From contig NZ_SJTF01000016.1 of assembly GCF_004634245.1 (NCBI RefSeq), forward strand, positions 1 through 64,000: a stretch of 64,000 nucleotides of DNA, read 5' to 3'. This DNA comes from Flavobacterium foetidum (lineage in GTDB: Bacteria > Bacteroidota > Bacteroidia > Flavobacteriales > Flavobacteriaceae). The notes beneath the pieces are model-generated. The model was not told the DNA's origin and made no database searches. It saw only the letters and a program-made list of their open reading frames with translations. Shown here piece by piece: positions 1 through 8,884 of the stretch; position 1 is the stretch's first letter; each line of letters opens with the position of its first letter. The translations under genes were made by a program, and so were the position numbers.

Positions 1-62
1 ATTCGAACTGTCGCCTTCCCGATTTTTCATCGGGACGCTCTAGCCAAATGAGCTAATCCCCC
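1..62 (-). other. tRNA-like element, copy 1 (cut by window edge)
   Basis: Read on the minus strand this begins GGGGGATTAGCTCA, continues with a good D-arm (GCTC...GAGC), then an arm closed by TCCCGA/TCGGGA around TGAAAAA, then a TTCGAAT T-loop. The order and sizes match a tRNA. The anticodon arm is one base pair too long, so no anticodon is clearly defined, and the 3' end lies outside the window. The acceptor start resembles tRNA-Ala genes. Probably a degenerate tRNA or a tRNA-derived repeat. Confidence 0.45.
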
Positions 63-73
63 TTTTATTTTGC

Positions 74-148
74 GAAGGATAGCAAGATTCGAACTGTCAC
101 CCTCCCGATTTTTCATCGGGATACTCTAGCCAAATGAGCTAATCCCCC
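74..148 (-). other. tRNA-like element, copy 2
   Basis: This is a second copy of the element at the window start, repeated with a period of 86 bases. It has a D-arm, a long CCCGA/TCGGG arm with loop TGAAAAA, a short variable region and a TTCGAAT loop. The T-stem pairs poorly (GACAG against CTTGC). The acceptor can form with two G-T pairs (GGGGGAT against ATCCTTC), and no CCA is encoded. I favour a pseudo-tRNA or tRNA-derived repeat over a working tRNA. Confidence 0.45.
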
Positions 149-257
149 TTTTTAAACTTTGAGCAAATAAAGTCAAATATTTTTCAAAAAACAAATTTCG
201 AACAGCTTAAGCTTAATTATTTTTCAAAAGCGTAACTTTACGTTAAAAACTATTTTT

Positions 258-1022
258 ATGAGTTCAGAAAATTCAAATGGAAGTTTAGAGACTTCCTTTC
301 AAGATACGATTGCGGTTGTTGAATTTGGGCATCCGGCGAGTAATTCGTTTCCACGCGCGTTATTGGATCAGCTGACATCTGAGATTAATTTCCTCAGCAG
401 AGATGAGAATGTGTCGGTAATTATTTTAAAAAGCAAAGGAGAAAGAACATTTTGTTCAGGTGCTTCGTTTGACGAACTTTTACAAGTTCAGAACGAAGAG
501 CAGGGAACCGAATTTTTTTCTGGGTTTGCACATCTGATCAACGCCATGCGCAATTGCAATAAATTGATTATCGGAAGAGTGCAAGGCCGAGCTGTTGGGG
601 GAGGTGTCGGAATTATTTCTGCCTGCGATTATGTTTTGGCAACGCCAGAAAGCGCTGTTAAACTTTCAGAGCTGGCAATCGGAATCGGCCCTTTTGTGAT
701 TGAGCCAGCGGTTTCTAGGAAAATCGGAAAACCGGCCATGGCCGAAATGACGCTTTCTGCGCACGAATGGAAATCGGCAGAATGGGCTTTGCAACACAAG
801 TTGTATGCTGAGATTCACACTAGGGATCAATTGGACGAAGCAGTAGAAAATTTTGCAAAACGTCTAAGCTCTTACAATCCAGAAGCTTTGTTTCATATGA
901 AGAAAATCATCTGGGAAGGGACAGAACAATGGGAATCGATTTTGTTTGAACGCGCCGCAATTACAGGAAAACTAGTCTTGTCAGATTTTAGCCGAAATGC
1001 TTTGCTTCAGTTTAAAAAGTAA
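258..1022 (+). CDS. enoyl-CoA hydratase/isomerase family protein
   Basis: A 254-residue crotonase-fold protein, full length for the family, acting on acyl-CoA thioesters in the cytoplasm. The oxyanion-hole segments are visible as CSGA near residue 66 and GGG at 114-116. The usual first catalytic glutamate (GGGxE) is a glycine here (GGGVG), while the second is kept in SELAIG near 138. That pattern is seen in methylglutaconyl-CoA hydratase-like (leucine degradation) members, so the role could be there, but substrate cannot be read from sequence. A TAACTTTA box 17 bases upstream is one base off the -7 consensus. It stands alone, with no other acyl-CoA genes nearby. Confidence 0.85.
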   Translation: MSSENSNGSLETSFQDTIAVVEFGHPASNSFPRALLDQLTSEINFLSRDENVSVIILKSKGERTFCSGASFDELLQVQNEEQGTEFFSGFAHLINAMRNCNKLIIGRVQGRAVGGGVGIISACDYVLATPESAVKLSELAIGIGPFVIEPAVSRKIGKPAMAEMTLSAHEWKSAEWALQHKLYAEIHTRDQLDEAVENFAKRLSSYNPEALFHMKKIIWEGTEQWESILFERAAITGKLVLSDFSRNALLQFKK

Positions 1023-1163
1023 AAGTTTGAATATTTTCAGTAAAGTAGAATTCAGTTTTAGCTAACAAATATCATATTCTAAGTTTTTAGGTTTATGCAT
1101 CTTTGTCAAAGTTTTAAGCTTTACGAAAGCTTGTTCTAGTAATCACACTTAATTATTTTTAAA

Positions 1164-1340
1164 ATGCAACTTGTTTCACTATTTCAAAAAATCGATGTGG
1201 CGGAGAAAATAAAAGAAGCGCCCGACAGCAGTTATCAAATAGGTGTCGTAATTGGTTCTTTTATTCCTTTTCTGCTTTTAATCGGAATTGCGTATTTGCT
1301 TTATAACCGTGCTAAAAAAAGAAACGAAAACGGTTATTAA
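1164..1340 (+). CDS. small single-pass membrane protein (58 aa)
   Basis: Short gene starting MQLVSLFQKIDVAEKI and ending KKRNENGY. Residues 26-46 form one strongly hydrophobic helix (IGVVIGSFIPFLLLIGIAYL) followed by a basic RAKKR stretch, so the C-terminus should face the cytoplasm. It lies 33 bases before queD on the same strand. The clean helix-plus-positive-flank layout and the stop just before the next promoter suggest a real gene. Function unknown; I do not recognise a family. Confidence 0.6.
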   Translation: MQLVSLFQKIDVAEKIKEAPDSSYQIGVVIGSFIPFLLLIGIAYLLYNRAKKRNENGY

Positions 1341-1373
1341 TTTGTAAATTTGCAACCTTAAAAATTAAAATCG

Positions 1374-1826
1374 ATGAGCAAAATCAGAATTACAAAACAA
1401 TTTAACTTCGAAACGGGTCATGCTTTGTACGGTTACGACGGAAAATGCAAAAACGTTCACGGACACAGTTACAAATTATCAGTAACCGTTATTGGTTCGC
1501 CGATTACTGACCGGTCGAATGTAAAATTCGGTATGGTTATCGATTTTTCTGATTTAAAAAAAATCGTAAAAGAGGAAATAGTCGATCAGTTTGATCATGC
1601 GACGGTTTTTAATGAAACAACGCCGCATGTTGAATTGGCAAATGAATTGAAAAATCGCGGTCATCATGTTATTTTGGTTGATTACCAGCCAACAAGCGAA
1701 AATATGGTGATTGATTTTGCCAACAGAATCGTTGCGCGTCTGCCAGAAGGAATCTCTCTTTTCTCATTGAAACTTCAGGAAACAGAATCTTCATTTGCAG
1801 AATGGTACGCAAGTGATAATGATTAA
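1374..1826 (+). CDS. queD: 6-carboxytetrahydropterin synthase (QueD/PTPS family)
   Basis: Converts dihydroneopterin triphosphate to 6-carboxytetrahydropterin, the second step towards queuosine and other 7-deazaguanines. The 150-residue protein carries the family zinc histidines H16 (ETGHALYGY) and H29/H31 (NVHGHSY), the candidate catalytic Cys25 (GKCKNVHGH), and the PTSENM segment whose glutamate helps bind the pterin ring. A TAAATTTG box at 1345-1352 fits the -7 element, giving a short leader. lpxH follows 72 bases later. The protein could also be a plain 6-pyruvoyl-tetrahydropterin synthase homologue, but Cys25 in this context fits QueD. Confidence 0.88.
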   Translation: MSKIRITKQFNFETGHALYGYDGKCKNVHGHSYKLSVTVIGSPITDRSNVKFGMVIDFSDLKKIVKEEIVDQFDHATVFNETTPHVELANELKNRGHHVILVDYQPTSENMVIDFANRIVARLPEGISLFSLKLQETESSFAEWYASDND

Positions 1827-1898
1827 ATTCCAATCCTTTAAATTCCAAATTCCAAGTTCAAACGAATAACTTATAATTCTTAACTTCTAACTTTCTAG

Positions 1899-2642
1899 AT
1901 GAAAAAAATATATTTTGCTTCAGATCAACATTTTGGTGCGCCGACTCCGGAATTGAGTTTACCGCGCGAAAAGAAATTTGTTGCTTGGTTAGATGAGGTT
2001 AAAGAAGATGCAGAAGCCATTTTTTTGTTGGGAGATTTGTTTGATTTCTGGTTCGAGTATAAAACGGTTGTTCCAAAAGGTTTTGTACGTGTTTTGGGCA
2101 AGCTGGCCGAAATTCGCGACAGCGGCATTCCGATTTATTTTTTTGTCGGAAATCATGATTTATGGATGAACGACTATTTTGAAAAAGAGTTGAATATTCC
2201 TGTTTATCACGATAATAAAGAATTTATTTTCAACGGAAAAACTTTCCTGATTGGGCACGGCGACGGAAAAGGTCCGGGCGATAAAGGCTATAAAAGAATG
2301 AAAAAGGTATTTACGAATCCGTTTTCAAAATGGCTTTTCCGCTGGCTTCATCCAGATGTTGGCGTGAGTCTTGCACAGTATTTATCGGTTAAAAACAAAC
2401 TGATTTCGGGAGCAGAAGACGTTACATTTTTAGGCGAAGATAACGAATGGCTTATCCTTTACGCCAAACGAAAACTAGAAACTAAACATTATAATTATTT
2501 TATTTTCGGTCATCGTCATCTTCCGATGATTCATAAGGTCGGAGACAATTCAGAATACGTAAATCTGGGAGATTGGATTGGCTACTTTACCTACGGCGTT
2601 TTTGACGGAGAAAAGTTTGAACTCAAAAAATTCGAACAATAA
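1899..2642 (+). CDS. lpxH: UDP-2,3-diacylglucosamine diphosphatase (LpxH-type phosphoesterase)
   Basis: Calcineurin-like metallophosphoesterase that hydrolyses UDP-2,3-diacylglucosamine to lipid X in lipid A synthesis, at the inner face of the inner membrane. Metal-binding blocks appear in order: SDQHFG (residues 8-13), LLGDLFDFWFEY (near 44), VGNHD (near 82), GHGDG (near 120) and FGHRHLP (near 200). The FDFWFEY motif and the 247-residue length match the LpxH branch. The stop abuts the stop of the convergent cytochrome gene with no gap and no separate terminator. Confidence 0.85.
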   Translation: MKKIYFASDQHFGAPTPELSLPREKKFVAWLDEVKEDAEAIFLLGDLFDFWFEYKTVVPKGFVRVLGKLAEIRDSGIPIYFFVGNHDLWMNDYFEKELNIPVYHDNKEFIFNGKTFLIGHGDGKGPGDKGYKRMKKVFTNPFSKWLFRWLHPDVGVSLAQYLSVKNKLISGAEDVTFLGEDNEWLILYAKRKLETKHYNYFIFGHRHLPMIHKVGDNSEYVNLGDWIGYFTYGVFDGEKFELKKFEQ

Positions 2643-3851
2643 TTATTTTTTAGCATTCACATAAATTCCGATTTTGTGTGTTCTCAAGATGTAATTTGAT
2701 AATTGTTTGCTGTTTGAAAGCTGAAAACTTATTGCATTTGAGCTCTTTTTCGGCATGTGGCATTCTACACAGTTATCAGCTAGTAATTTTCCGGACATCG
2801 ATTGTAATGTTTTCTGAGCATGTTTCTTTGTCTGGTGGCAGCTCATACAGATTTTAGAGTACGATGCCATATTTTTAGAGGCGTTCTCGTGCGGATTATG
2901 ACACGTAATACAATCCATTTTTTCGCTTTTTATGAAACATTTGCTCTGTGCCATTAAACGAAATTGATTTCCATGAACATCAAATTGTGCAGTATCGTTT
3001 ATGCTTCTGGTTTCGCGGTAAAAATCAGATAGATTATCTCCGGGTTTAAAATCGAAACGGGATTTTAATTTCATTCCGTTATTTCCTGCATGACACAAGG
3101 CGCAAGCATCTAGTTTTTGCTGGCGGTTTAATGTTCTAAAACTTATAATGTTATTGGCTATTTTTACGTTTGGATTTTTTAAATGAAATTCGGCATGTTG
3201 TTTTGCCGGACCATGACAGCGCTCGCAATCAATTCCGTAAACGATGGTTTTTTTATCGATAACATCTTCAACATCCATCGACATAAAATTTTTCTCCGCC
3301 GAATTCTGATTTACGATTCTGCTGCTCGCATTTGAGCTGTGGCAGGTATAACAATCTTTTACGACCATTCGGTCAAAATAAGGTTCATGAGCTGGAAATC
3401 CAGGACTTGTGGCCCATTTTTTTATAGAATGATAGAAAGAAACAGGTAGTTCGTAGGTGTTGTTATTCTTCCAATAAACAGAAGTCTGTGCGTGTTTAAT
3501 GCCAAAAACGATGTCAAATTTATATCTCGCCGTTTCTTTGCCGTTTTGATACAAAACCTGATACAAACTGTCGCCGTCTTTTTCCATGACCACTTTGGTG
3601 TTTTTGTCGTAGACGAAAGTATGGTCTCCAGAATCAAAATTTCCTGAAACGTTTTCTAAAATTGCAGGCGCAGTTGCTTTAAAATGAGAACTTTTAATGA
3701 CCATGTCATATTGTGTTTTATGACATTGAATACAGCTTTCTGAACCTGCATAATCGGTGCCGCGCGGATCAATATATTCTTCTGATTTAGAATTGCAGCT
3801 CGAGCTAAAAACTGCACACAGAAGAGCAAGTATAAATACAAATTTTTTCAT
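2643..3851 (-). CDS. seven-haem c-type cytochrome lipoprotein
   Basis: Exported electron-transfer protein of 402 residues. I chose the start MKKFVFILALLCAVFSSSC because it gives a lipoprotein signal with Cys19 as the lipidated residue; an upstream in-frame extension reads through A/T-rich non-coding DNA. Seven CxxCH haem sites are visible: CIQCH, CYTCH, CERCH, CALCH, CITCH, CMSCH and CVECH, the first at residue 40 and the last near the C-terminus (CVECHMPKK). The layout resembles the cytochrome c554/NrfA-like multihaem superfamily, but the family's non-CxxCH active site (CxxCK) is absent, so it is more likely an electron carrier than nitrite reductase. No redox partner gene lies next to it. 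Confidence 0.8.
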   Translation of the reverse strand: MKKFVFILALLCAVFSSSCNSKSEEYIDPRGTDYAGSESCIQCHKTQYDMVIKSSHFKATAPAILENVSGNFDSGDHTFVYDKNTKVVMEKDGDSLYQVLYQNGKETARYKFDIVFGIKHAQTSVYWKNNNTYELPVSFYHSIKKWATSPGFPAHEPYFDRMVVKDCYTCHSSNASSRIVNQNSAEKNFMSMDVEDVIDKKTIVYGIDCERCHGPAKQHAEFHLKNPNVKIANNIISFRTLNRQQKLDACALCHAGNNGMKLKSRFDFKPGDNLSDFYRETRSINDTAQFDVHGNQFRLMAQSKCFIKSEKMDCITCHNPHENASKNMASYSKICMSCHQTKKHAQKTLQSMSGKLLADNCVECHMPKKSSNAISFQLSNSKQLSNYILRTHKIGIYVNAKK

Positions 3852-4039
3852 TGTTGTAAATATACTTTTTTTGATTCTAATCAAAATATATTTCAATAAT
3901 GAAAAAATGTTGTTAAAATATTTAGAATGTTTTTTTGTGTCAACCAAATTATGTTTATTCCGATGCGTTGTCGCATAATGCCGATATAGCACGAAAATAA
4001 TTCAATTTTATTGGATTATAGAGAATAACATAATCAGTA

Positions 4040-4396
4040 TTAATTCATTCCAGCTCCATAAATATATTCTCCCAATTCGATTTTAAATAATGAACCTTCA
4101 ACTAAATCTTTAATCGATTTTAATTCGGTCATCGAAACGGCTAGATCTATAGAGGAACAAGGCGTTTTTAGTAAAAACTTATGGCAGGAGTATTTCATTT
4201 CACAAGCTTCACAGCAAGTATTTTCAATCATGCTGTCTTCGATCAAATCGCAAAACTGATTTAATTCTGCTACCGTAAAATAAAATCCGGTTTCTTTAAA
4301 AACCAGTTGCACTTTATCTGAAATAGTCGTGTTGCGATCCTTCCAGTAAAAAGCTATTCCAAAATTATTATGATATATCTGTTCAATTTCTCTCAT
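4040..4396 (-). CDS. conserved small protein with a cysteine cluster, unknown function
   Basis: A soluble 118-residue protein without signal peptide or membrane helix. Its most striking part is CCEACEMKYSCHKF near residue 61, five Cys/His within about 14 residues, with two further cysteines at 48 and 80, which could bind a metal. The rest alternates short hydrophobic strands and acidic helices. It resembles small Bacteroidota-only proteins of unknown function, but I cannot name the family with certainty. It is transcribed alone, followed by convergent intergenic DNA. Confidence 0.65.
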   Translation of the reverse strand: MREIEQIYHNNFGIAFYWKDRNTTISDKVQLVFKETGFYFTVAELNQFCDLIEDSMIENTCCEACEMKYSCHKFLLKTPCSSIDLAVSMTELKSIKDLVEGSLFKIELGEYIYGAGMN

Positions 4397-4477
4397 CGTA
4401 AATCCTTTTAATTCAACAAATATAAATATTATTTAAATTAATTCTAAATAAAAAAATCATAAAAAATGAAAAAAAAA

Positions 4478-4618
4478 TGAACCATATAAGTGATGTAAGT
4501 TCATATTAAAGAGATTTTTATTTTGAGTCTTATCAAATAATAAAAAAAGCCTTCATTTTTAACTGAAGGCTAAATGATGAGTTCAAATATTAAATGAACT
4601 TATATTACTCATATGGTT
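4478..4618. repeat. paired inverted copies of the AACCATATAAGTG repeat
   Basis: The left arm (4478-4504) reads TGAACCATATAAGTGATG and on to TAAGTTCAT. The right arm (4594-4618) is its reverse complement with a few changes. They enclose the hydrolase terminator. The same 25-base unit recurs near 13.36, 42.5-42.7 and 63.5 kb. Confidence 0.75.
4541..4571 (-). terminator. terminator of the recJ-MFS-hydrolase operon
   Basis: AGCCTTCA and TGAAGGCT form an 8-base-pair stem around an 8-base loop. On the minus strand it is followed by a run of seven T residues. Confidence 0.75.
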
Positions 4619-4626
4619 AAAAAAAG

Positions 4627-5541
4627 TTACTTAAGCCAATTCTTTAGTTTAGAAAGAAATTCATTCTGTTGATCCACAAATAAATAATGCGAACAATTGT
4701 TCAGAAATGCAAAGTTGTTTTTGCCAGCAATATCTTTGATAGATTGAATTTGTGCCGATGAAAAAATACCGTCATCTTTTCCGTAAATAGCAAAAATAGG
4801 AACTCCGGCAGTTTTAATCTTTTTTAGAAAAGGCCTGCTGTCAATGTTATTTTGTTTTTCATTTTGATAAAAAAGCAAAGGCGCATTTTTGTTTCTGATA
4901 TTCGTTTTATAAAATTCACTGGCTTCATAACTAGCATACAACTTTTTGGATGCTGTTGTAGGATTTGGCATTTTAAAGTAATTTTCATCACTTGCTAATT
5001 CAAAACAATGTTTTCGATATTCTGCAGAATTTTTATCAAGTTTTTCTATGTAGGCTATTTTATTAAGTTTTTTAGAATCGCCGTTGTGTATTTTCTTGAT
5101 AGAATTTAAAATATGATCATAAGTTTCCTGTTGCGAAAATAAAGCTCCGGCCAAAACCAAGGAACTAACTTTCTGCGGATATTTATTAGCATAAAGTGTC
5201 GCCACTAAACCGCCAAAACTATGGCTAAGTAAAACTGCTTTTTTCAAATGATATTTTGAATAAATAGAATTTAAATCCTGAATAGCTTCTTCATAAGTAA
5301 AAGTTGCATTCGAATCTGCTGATCTTCCTTCGCCGCGACGGTCGTAAGCAATTACATAAAAACCTTGATTGGCCAGATTTTGAGCAGTTGTTCCTTCGAA
5401 CAAAGTAGCATTGCCACTTGGTCCTCCGTGAATAAAGATTAAAGGTTTATTCTTCTCGTTTCCATAAGTTTTGATGTAGAGATTTTGTCCTTGTGCGAAT
5501 AAGGATACGATGAAAAATAAATAAAGAAAGAATGTTTTCAT
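4627..5541 (-). CDS. secreted alpha/beta hydrolase
   Basis: Exported hydrolase of 304 residues with an N-terminal signal (MKTFFLYLFFIVSLFAQG). It shows the family's HGGPSG oxyanion segment near residue 38, the nucleophile elbow SHSFGG near 106, an acidic residue in YGKDDG near 253 and a late histidine in CSHYLF near 284, so a Ser-Asp-His triad is complete. HGGPSGN is typical of proline iminopeptidase-like members, but substrate is not predictable. It starts one base from the MFS transporter stop and is the last gene of the recJ operon. Confidence 0.82.
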   Translation of the reverse strand: MKTFFLYLFFIVSLFAQGQNLYIKTYGNEKNKPLIFIHGGPSGNATLFEGTTAQNLANQGFYVIAYDRRGEGRSADSNATFTYEEAIQDLNSIYSKYHLKKAVLLSHSFGGLVATLYANKYPQKVSSLVLAGALFSQQETYDHILNSIKKIHNGDSKKLNKIAYIEKLDKNSAEYRKHCFELASDENYFKMPNPTTASKKLYASYEASEFYKTNIRNKNAPLLFYQNEKQNNIDSRPFLKKIKTAGVPIFAIYGKDDGIFSSAQIQSIKDIAGKNNFAFLNNCSHYLFVDQQNEFLSKLKNWLK

Positions 5542-6825
5542 CTACTCTAATTTATGATGTTCATCCATATCTCTTTTCAGGTCTAAATTTCTAAAGGTCG
5601 GCGATTTTAGTGCTGTTACAATTACGGTCAAAAGTGTCACACTTCCTCCAAAAATAACAGAAGCTACCGCTCCCATTAATTTGGCCGTTGCGCCGCTTTC
5701 AAAAGCGCCCAATTCGTTAGAAGAACCCACAAAAATTGAATTTACGGCACCAACGCGCCCGCGCATATGATCGGGCGTTTTAAGCTGTAAAATAGTCTGA
5801 CGGATTACCACCGAAATTCCGTCAGCCAATCCGCTTAAAAATAAGGCGAAAACTGAAAGCCAGAAGTATTTTGAGAAACCGAATAAGATGATCGATAATC
5901 CGAAAACAAAAATGGCAATCAAAAGTTTTTTTCCAGCATTTTGATATAATGGCACGTAAGCCGAAACCAGCATGGTAATAAAAGCTCCTACAGCAGGAGC
6001 CGCTCTTAAAATTCCGAAACCTTCTGAACCTACTTTTAAAATGTCTTGTGCAAAAACAGGTAGCAATGCCACTGCTCCTCCAAAAAGAACCGCAATCATA
6101 TCCAAAGATAAAGCTCCCAAAACAATCTTGTTTTTGAAAACAAAGGTTAAACCTTCCGTTAGGCTATCTTTAATTGATTCTCCGATTTTAGGATTTATAA
6201 TTGGTTTTGAACTGATTTGCGATAAAGCAATTAAAGAAAGAACAGAGAATCCGAAAACCAAACACATAGACCAGTGAACACCAATCCAGTTAATAGAAAA
6301 TCCGGCTAAAGCGGGACCCATAACCGCTCCAATCTGCCAAACCGAACTGCTCCAAGTTGCCGCATTTGGATATACTTTTTTAGGAATTATCAATGATAAA
6401 AGCGAGAAGATAGTTGGACCAAGAAAAGAACGAACAATTCCTCCAAAAAAAACTAAAGTATAAATCGAATATAAAATAACTGTTGAGGACCAACCGCTAA
6501 CTACTTTGGGCCAAGTCAATAAAAAAAGGCCAAAGCTTATTACAGAAAATCCTAAAATACATTTTACCAATAAACCTTTCTTTTCTCTTTGGTCGACAAT
6601 GTGACCTGCAAATAGAGCCATTCCGACGGCAGGAATTACTTCCATTAAACCGATAATCCCCAACGAAAGCGGATTCTTAGTCAAACTGTAAACTTCCCAT
6701 TCAATTACAATAAACTGCATCGACCAGGCAAAAACCATGGCAAATCGCAATAACAAAAATATATTGAATTCTCGATAACGAAGCGCCTGATACGGATCCG
6801 GCTTACTTGATTTAATGTCTTCCAT
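5542..6825 (-). CDS. MFS transporter (EntS/MFS_3-like)
   Basis: Inner-membrane protein of 427 residues with about 12 hydrophobic segments, full length for the major facilitator superfamily. The N-terminus (PYQALRYREFNIFLLLRF) and the segment FAGHIVDQREKKGLL after helix 2 match the MFS_3 group that includes the siderophore exporter EntS; a LKTPDHMRGRVGAVN segment precedes a late helix. Function is probably export of a small molecule, unknown which. Its start overlaps the recJ stop by 14 bases, so translation is likely coupled. Confidence 0.82.
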   Translation of the reverse strand: MEDIKSSKPDPYQALRYREFNIFLLLRFAMVFAWSMQFIVIEWEVYSLTKNPLSLGIIGLMEVIPAVGMALFAGHIVDQREKKGLLVKCILGFSVISFGLFLLTWPKVVSGWSSTVILYSIYTLVFFGGIVRSFLGPTIFSLLSLIIPKKVYPNAATWSSSVWQIGAVMGPALAGFSINWIGVHWSMCLVFGFSVLSLIALSQISSKPIINPKIGESIKDSLTEGLTFVFKNKIVLGALSLDMIAVLFGGAVALLPVFAQDILKVGSEGFGILRAAPAVGAFITMLVSAYVPLYQNAGKKLLIAIFVFGLSIILFGFSKYFWLSVFALFLSGLADGISVVIRQTILQLKTPDHMRGRVGAVNSIFVGSSNELGAFESGATAKLMGAVASVIFGGSVTLLTVIVTALKSPTFRNLDLKRDMDEHHKLE

Positions 6826-8515
6826 CTGTTCTAATGTCTTTCAGCATAAGCTGAGTTGAAATATTACCGTTCCATTCATTTTCAGAAATGCAATAAGCAA
6901 TTTGAAAAGAGTTTTGATTTTGTGCAATGCTTAATTTTTTTCCGAGACCAAAACCAATTGAAGAAATTCCGTCCGAATTGTTTTGTTTTACAAAAAGCCT
7001 CAAATGTTCATCTTCAGAACCTAATGTTTTGGCATATCCGGTATCTTTTACATTTGAAGTCATAAAAACGGGAGTCATATTCTGAGGGCCAAAAGGCTCA
7101 AATTGTTTCAAAATACGAATCAGTTTTGGCGTGATGTGTGCAAAATCAATTTCAGCATCAATTTCGATTTCTGGCGTTCGCATTTCAGGCAAAATAGTGC
7201 TTTCAACACATTTTTCGAATGCATCTTTAAAAGCTTTGTAATTTTCGGCCTTTAATGTCATTCCCGCAGCATACATATGGCCGCCAAATTGTTCTAAATG
7301 TTCAGAACAGGCATCGAGAGCATTGTAAACATCAAATCCTTTTACTGAGCGGGCAGAAGCCGCGTATTTGTCGCCGCTTTTAGTAAAAACCAAAGTCGGA
7401 CGATAATAAGTTTCTATTAATCTCGAAGCTACGATTCCGATAACGCCTTTGTGCCAGTCTTCTTGAAAAACCACGGTCGTAAAACGCTCATGTTCGTTAT
7501 TGTCAAGAATCTGCTGAAAAGCTTCTTTGGTAATTTTTTTGTCCAAATCTTTTCGGTCTGCATTGTATTGTTCGATTTCTGAGGCGAATTGCTGCGCCTG
7601 TTCAAAATCAAATTCACTCAGCAATTCAACCGCATGATTACCATGTTTGATTCTTCCTGCTGCATTGATTCTGGGAGAAATAATAAACACAACATCAGTA
7701 ATGTCTAAAACTTTCTTTTTTACCTGATGTACGAGAGCCTTAATTCCGGGACGTGGTTCGGTATTGATTACCTTTAATCCAAAATAAGCCAGAACACGAT
7801 TTTCTCCTGTAATCGGAACAATATCTGCCGCGATTGCAGTGGCAACCAAATCCAGATACGGAACTAAATCGTCAATTGTCTCGCTTTTATTTTGGGCCAA
7901 GGCCTGAATCAGTTTGAAGCCCACGCCGCAGCCACACAATTCGTCATAAGGATAAGAGCAGTCTTCTCTTTTTGGATCTAAAACCGCCACAGCGTCGGGA
8001 AGTTTTTCTCCTGGTCTGTGGTGGTCGCAGATTATAAAATCGATGTTTTTTGCTTTAGCGTAAGCGACGTGATCGATTGATTTGATGCCACAGTCGAGTG
8101 CAATAATTAACGAAATTCCGTTATCATCTGCATAATCAATTCCTTTATAGGAGATTCCGTAACCTTCGTCGTAACGATCTGGGATATAAGTGGCAACGTT
8201 TGGATAATAGGATTTTAAATAAGATGAAACCAAAGAAACGGCGGTTGTACCGTCAACATCATAATCGCCAAAAACCAGAATGTTTTCCTGATTTTCAATT
8301 GCCGATTCGATTCGTGCAACAGCTTTATCCATATCTTTCATTAGATATGGGTCATGAAGATGTTCTAAAGACGGGCGAAAGAAATTCTTAGCATCATCAA
8401 AAGTTTCAATACCACGCTGAATCAAAAGTGAGGCTACAAAATCTTCTACATTCAGGGCTTGTGCCAGATGTTTGATTTTATCTTCAGAAGGTTTTGGTTT
8501 TAATGTCCAGCGCAT
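6812..8515 (-). CDS. recJ: single-stranded-DNA-specific exonuclease RecJ
   Basis: Degrades single-stranded DNA 5'->3' in recombination and mismatch repair. The 567-residue protein has the DHH phosphoesterase motifs in order: FGDYDVDGTTAV (near 82), the ALDCGIKS block (near 140), DHHRPG (near 166) and GCGVGFKLIQAL (near 196). The DHHA1 domain with GVIGIVASRL and the GGHMYAAGMTL signature follow, then a C-terminal OB-like domain. The length is normal. It heads a three-gene minus-strand operon with the MFS transporter and hydrolase. Confidence 0.95.
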   Translation of the reverse strand: MRWTLKPKPSEDKIKHLAQALNVEDFVASLLIQRGIETFDDAKNFFRPSLEHLHDPYLMKDMDKAVARIESAIENQENILVFGDYDVDGTTAVSLVSSYLKSYYPNVATYIPDRYDEGYGISYKGIDYADDNGISLIIALDCGIKSIDHVAYAKAKNIDFIICDHHRPGEKLPDAVAVLDPKREDCSYPYDELCGCGVGFKLIQALAQNKSETIDDLVPYLDLVATAIAADIVPITGENRVLAYFGLKVINTEPRPGIKALVHQVKKKVLDITDVVFIISPRINAAGRIKHGNHAVELLSEFDFEQAQQFASEIEQYNADRKDLDKKITKEAFQQILDNNEHERFTTVVFQEDWHKGVIGIVASRLIETYYRPTLVFTKSGDKYAASARSVKGFDVYNALDACSEHLEQFGGHMYAAGMTLKAENYKAFKDAFEKCVESTILPEMRTPEIEIDAEIDFAHITPKLIRILKQFEPFGPQNMTPVFMTSNVKDTGYAKTLGSEDEHLRLFVKQNNSDGISSIGFGLGKKLSIAQNQNSFQIAYCISENEWNGNISTQLMLKDIRTDGRH

Positions 8516-8884
8516 TTTTTAATTGTAGATTTTGGATTTTAGATTTCAGATTGTGGAAATCGTTTAATCTTGATAGGTAATTTTTTTTAAAACAAATAGA
8601 AACATAGCTTATCGGAAACTTGAAAAGGCGTTTCACTTGCATCAATTCACATAGTTTGCGATGTGTTAGAAACGAGTTTCTTTCTGTTTTCTTTTATTGA
8701 CAGACAAAAACTATGTTTCTATGTGTTTAATTTTCTCACGCAGATTTCGCAGATAAGGCAGATTTTAATCCGTTTATCTGTGGAATCTGAGGCAGAATAT
8801 TCGTTTTAAACTTTGGCAAAGTTTTTAAGCGTCAGATTGCAGGCTTAGTAAATCTAAAATCTACAATCTGAATTCTAAAATATA
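8516..8884. repeat. intergenic block with a MITE-like element
   Basis: This 369-base gap between recJ and the HopJ-family gene holds no gene. At 8591-8728 lies a 138-base element bounded by inverted ends (AACAAATAGAAACATAGCT and its mirror ACTATGTTTCTATGTGTTT). A diverged relative sits at 62931-63065. Outside it are TAGATTTTGGATTTTAGATT and its mirror near 8850-8880, and a CACGCAGATTTCGCAGATAA block at 8738-8795. Confidence 0.75.

Noticed and set aside
3852..3992. N-terminal extension of the multihaem cytochrome
   Set aside because: The extra residues come before a complete lipoprotein signal and read A/T-rich upstream DNA.
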